A DNA stretch of 64,000 nucleotides. It comes from Mesostigma viride (Eukaryota > Streptophyta > Mesostigmatophyceae > Mesostigmatales > Mesostigmataceae). Each line of letters starts with the position of its first letter. Within the stretch, counting starts at the first letter, position 1. The notes beneath the pieces are model-generated. The model was not told the DNA's origin. It made no database searches and saw nothing but the letters and a program-made list of their open reading frames with translations. Made by a program: the position numbers and the translations under genes. The stretch spans positions 810,001-874,000 of the forward strand of contig RPFO01000702.1 in the NCBI GenBank assembly GCA_009746045.1. The letters run 5' to 3'. Shown in pieces: positions 60,952 to 64,000 of the stretch.

Positions 60952-61617
60952 ATGATCAAATTCTTTCATTATCCTATATGTCCTCTTTCACGCCAAATTA
61001 GGGTATATCTAACCGAGTTAAACCTCGAAGTTAGTTTGGTTAAAGAAGCTTATTGGGAGCGAAGGGAAGATTTTATTAGAATTAACCCTGGTTCAACCCT
61101 GCCGGTAATAATATTTGGGGAAGAAGCTATAATTGGTTATTACGCAATTACTGAATTTCTAAGCGAAAAATTCGATAATTTCTACTTAATGCCTAAAACC
61201 CTTAAAGAAAAAACTAAAATCCGCCAAGAAATTTACTGGTTTAACGAAAAATTTTATCGTGAAGTAAGTAAATTAATCCTCGAAGAAAAAATGATTCGTC
61301 TTCTTAGAAGGATAGGAGGTCCTAGAAGTGAATATATAAGAGCAGCTAAAGCAAATTTACTTCCTCATTTCAAATATTTGACCTCTCGGTTAAATACTAA
61401 TTCGTATATAACCTCAGAACAAATGACATGCGCAGACGTAGTAGCAGCTTCACACATTTCAACGATTGACTATTTCGGCGAGATAAAATGGGATAATTTC
61501 CCACTTATTAAACAGTGGTATGCAATTATAAAATCACGTCCTAGTTTTAGGTCAATTCTGCAAGACCATATAGCTGGGTTTGTTCCATATACAGATTATG
61601 CAAATCTTGATTTTTAA
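60952..61617 (+). CDS. fzlA: FzlA-type GST-fold cell-division protein
   Basis: A 221-residue protein of glutathione S-transferase fold. The sequence follows alphaproteobacterial FzlA throughout: FFHYPICPLSRQIRVYL at the N-terminus, EAYWERREDFIRINPGSTLPVI, IRAAKANLLPHFKYL, ADVVAASHISTIDYFGEIKWD, WYAIIKSRPSFRSIL and the characteristic C-terminal YANLDF. In Caulobacter FzlA binds FtsZ, stabilises curved filaments and is needed for constriction. Generic annotation would call it glutathione S-transferase. The FzlA C-terminus makes the division role more likely. It lies 38 bases after rnpB and convergent with ctaB. Confidence 0.85.
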   Translation: MIKFFHYPICPLSRQIRVYLTELNLEVSLVKEAYWERREDFIRINPGSTLPVIIFGEEAIIGYYAITEFLSEKFDNFYLMPKTLKEKTKIRQEIYWFNEKFYREVSKLILEEKMIRLLRRIGGPRSEYIRAAKANLLPHFKYLTSRLNTNSYITSEQMTCADVVAASHISTIDYFGEIKWDNFPLIKQWYAIIKSRPSFRSILQDHIAGFVPYTDYANLDF

Positions 61618-61645
61618 GTATGTTTTTAAAAAGCAATAAAAAAAT

Positions 61646-62545
61646 CTATACTTTAAAAGCTATTAGGCTAAAAAAAATAATGAATAAATAGAATATTGAA
61701 TACCAAAATAACTTTTTAGCTACGTGGTTTTGTTCTGTGTCTGCAAAAAGATTAACTGCATAATATAAAAAAATCAACCCAGAAATTATGGCAGTAATCA
61801 AATACAGGTGACTGCTAATGTTTAAAAAATAAGGCCATAAACTGATAAAAAACATCAATATACTATAAAGCATAATCTGTTTTTTTGTATATAATACTCC
61901 TTTGATTACCGGCATCATTGGTATATTGCAATTTTTATAGTCCGCGGACCTATATAATGCAAGCGCCCATGAGTGTGGAGGAGTCCAAATGAAAATAATA
62001 GCAAATAACGAAAAAGCTTGCCATGATATATTACCGGTAACTGAGGCCCATCCAATTATTGGTGGCAATGCCCCAGATACTCCTCCTATTACCACATTTT
62101 GAACAGATGTTCTTTTTAGCCAAATTGTATAGATGTAAATATAATATAATATGGTAAATGCAAGTAAGGCGGCTGATATGATATTTACTGATACCGCCAT
62201 CATAATTATGGCCATAGTGCCTGTAATTATGCCAAAAGCAAGGGCCTCATCAGCTTTTACTGCGCCGGTAACTATAGGCCTTTTTTGGGTACGTTTCATA
62301 ATTGCATCAATATCTCTATCGTACCACATGTTAATTGCTGCGGCTGAACCAGCACCGATAGTTATACATAAAATAGATACAAATGCAATTAGAGGGTGGA
62401 TATTACCTGGTGCTAGAAGCATACCTGAGATAGCGGTAAAAACTACTAGCGACATAACGCGTGGTTTCATTAACATCAAATAATCTTTTACCGAACCGCC
62501 GAGGTTATCCTCGTATGATAGTGTAGGTAAATTGATATTGGCCAT
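61646..62545 (-). CDS. ctaB: Protoheme IX farnesyltransferase (heme O synthase)
   Basis: A 299-residue inner-membrane prenyltransferase of the UbiA superfamily that farnesylates heme b to heme o, the precursor of heme a for cytochrome oxidase. Visible are [23 protein letters not shown] (about 24-46), the substrate/Mg site [20 protein letters not shown] (about 72-91), the second Asp-rich-like region with [19 protein letters not shown], and about eight membrane helices. It starts six bases after the ctaD stop codon on minus, and so is in the cytochrome oxidase operon. It needs farnesyl diphosphate, linking it functionally to isoprenoid supply (compare idi). Confidence 0.96.
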   Translation of the reverse strand: MANINLPTLSYEDNLGGSVKDYLMLMKPRVMSLVVFTAISGMLLAPGNIHPLIAFVSILCITIGAGSAAAINMWYDRDIDAIMKRTQKRPIVTGAVKADEALAFGIITGTMAIIMMAVSVNIISAALLAFTILYYIYIYTIWLKRTSVQNVVIGGVSGALPPIIGWASVTGNISWQAFSLFAIIFIWTPPHSWALALYRSADYKNCNIPMMPVIKGVLYTKKQIMLYSILMFFISLWPYFLNISSHLYLITAIISGLIFLYYAVNLFADTEQNHVAKKLFWYSIFYLFIIFFSLIAFKV

Positions 62546-62551
62546 CGTAGT

Positions 62552-64000
<1,449 letters not shown>

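Overview
The window is AT-rich (roughly one third G+C by eye) and gene-dense, and its gene content is that of an obligate intracellular alphaproteobacterium of the Rickettsiales, most probably a Rickettsiaceae member. The evidence is scattered rvh-type (VirB) type IV secretion genes, the cell-cycle regulator CtrA, the FzlA-type GST-fold division protein, an orphan PurC-like protein, separate glyQ/glyS, a solute-symporter/histidine-kinase fusion, a fused LplT-acyltransferase-acyl-ACP synthetase, and large exported porins. The hybrid phosphorelay, the type I secretion genes and a type I IPP isomerase are not what I would expect of a minimal genus Rickettsia genome. A related lineage (for example a Megaira-like or other protist-associated Rickettsiaceae) therefore seems more likely, but I cannot fix the genus from sequence alone.

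Layout. 0-5.8 kb: end of a Nudix-like gene, a nucleotidyltransferase-HEPN protein, pgpA, a leucine-rich-repeat protein, then a T4SS islet (virB8-virB9 on minus, a VirB7-like lipoprotein on plus). 5.9-15 kb: rpoZ, glyQ-glyS-tsaC, a DHA2 drug exporter overlapping an orphan mnhE, oligopeptidase B and tRNA-Ile. 15.4-18.1 kb: a Pat-type protein acetyltransferase. 18.2-29.8 kb: eight minus-strand genes with little or no spacing. They encode two type I secretion ABC proteins, an HlyD adaptor, a receiver-ATPase protein, a large MASE1/CHASE/PAS hybrid kinase, an IPP isomerase, an Hpt phosphotransfer protein and a NAPE-PLD-like metallohydrolase. 30.3-37 kb: dut, a PAP2 phosphatase, a gene split by an in-frame stop, mltG, ctrA, a porin, secB and dcd. 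37.4-42.2 kb: a second porin, a small beta-barrel protein, yidD and uvrC. 42.3-50.9 kb: aas-like fusion, M16 protease, PurC-like protein, queuosine-precursor transporter, hexapeptide acetyltransferase and an MFS carrier. 51.2-60.3 kb: a VirB4 paralogue with degenerate Walker motifs, a 1218-residue Cys-rich exported protein and the symporter-kinase. 60.5-64 kb: rnpB with a clear promoter, fzlA, and ctaD-ctaB on minus.

How they fit together. Housekeeping functions (translation, respiration, dNTP pool sanitation, envelope building) are interleaved with envelope and host-interaction functions: T4SS parts, type I secretion, porins, metabolite carriers and lipid enzymes. The part most worth following up is the 18.2-29.8 kb directon. 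It physically ties a type I exporter, whose two nucleotide-binding domains both look degenerate, to a complete multistep phosphorelay and two lipid or isoprenoid enzymes. The VirB4-like/Cys-rich pair at 51-57 kb is the second candidate. I saw no CRISPR array, prophage or intact insertion sequence.
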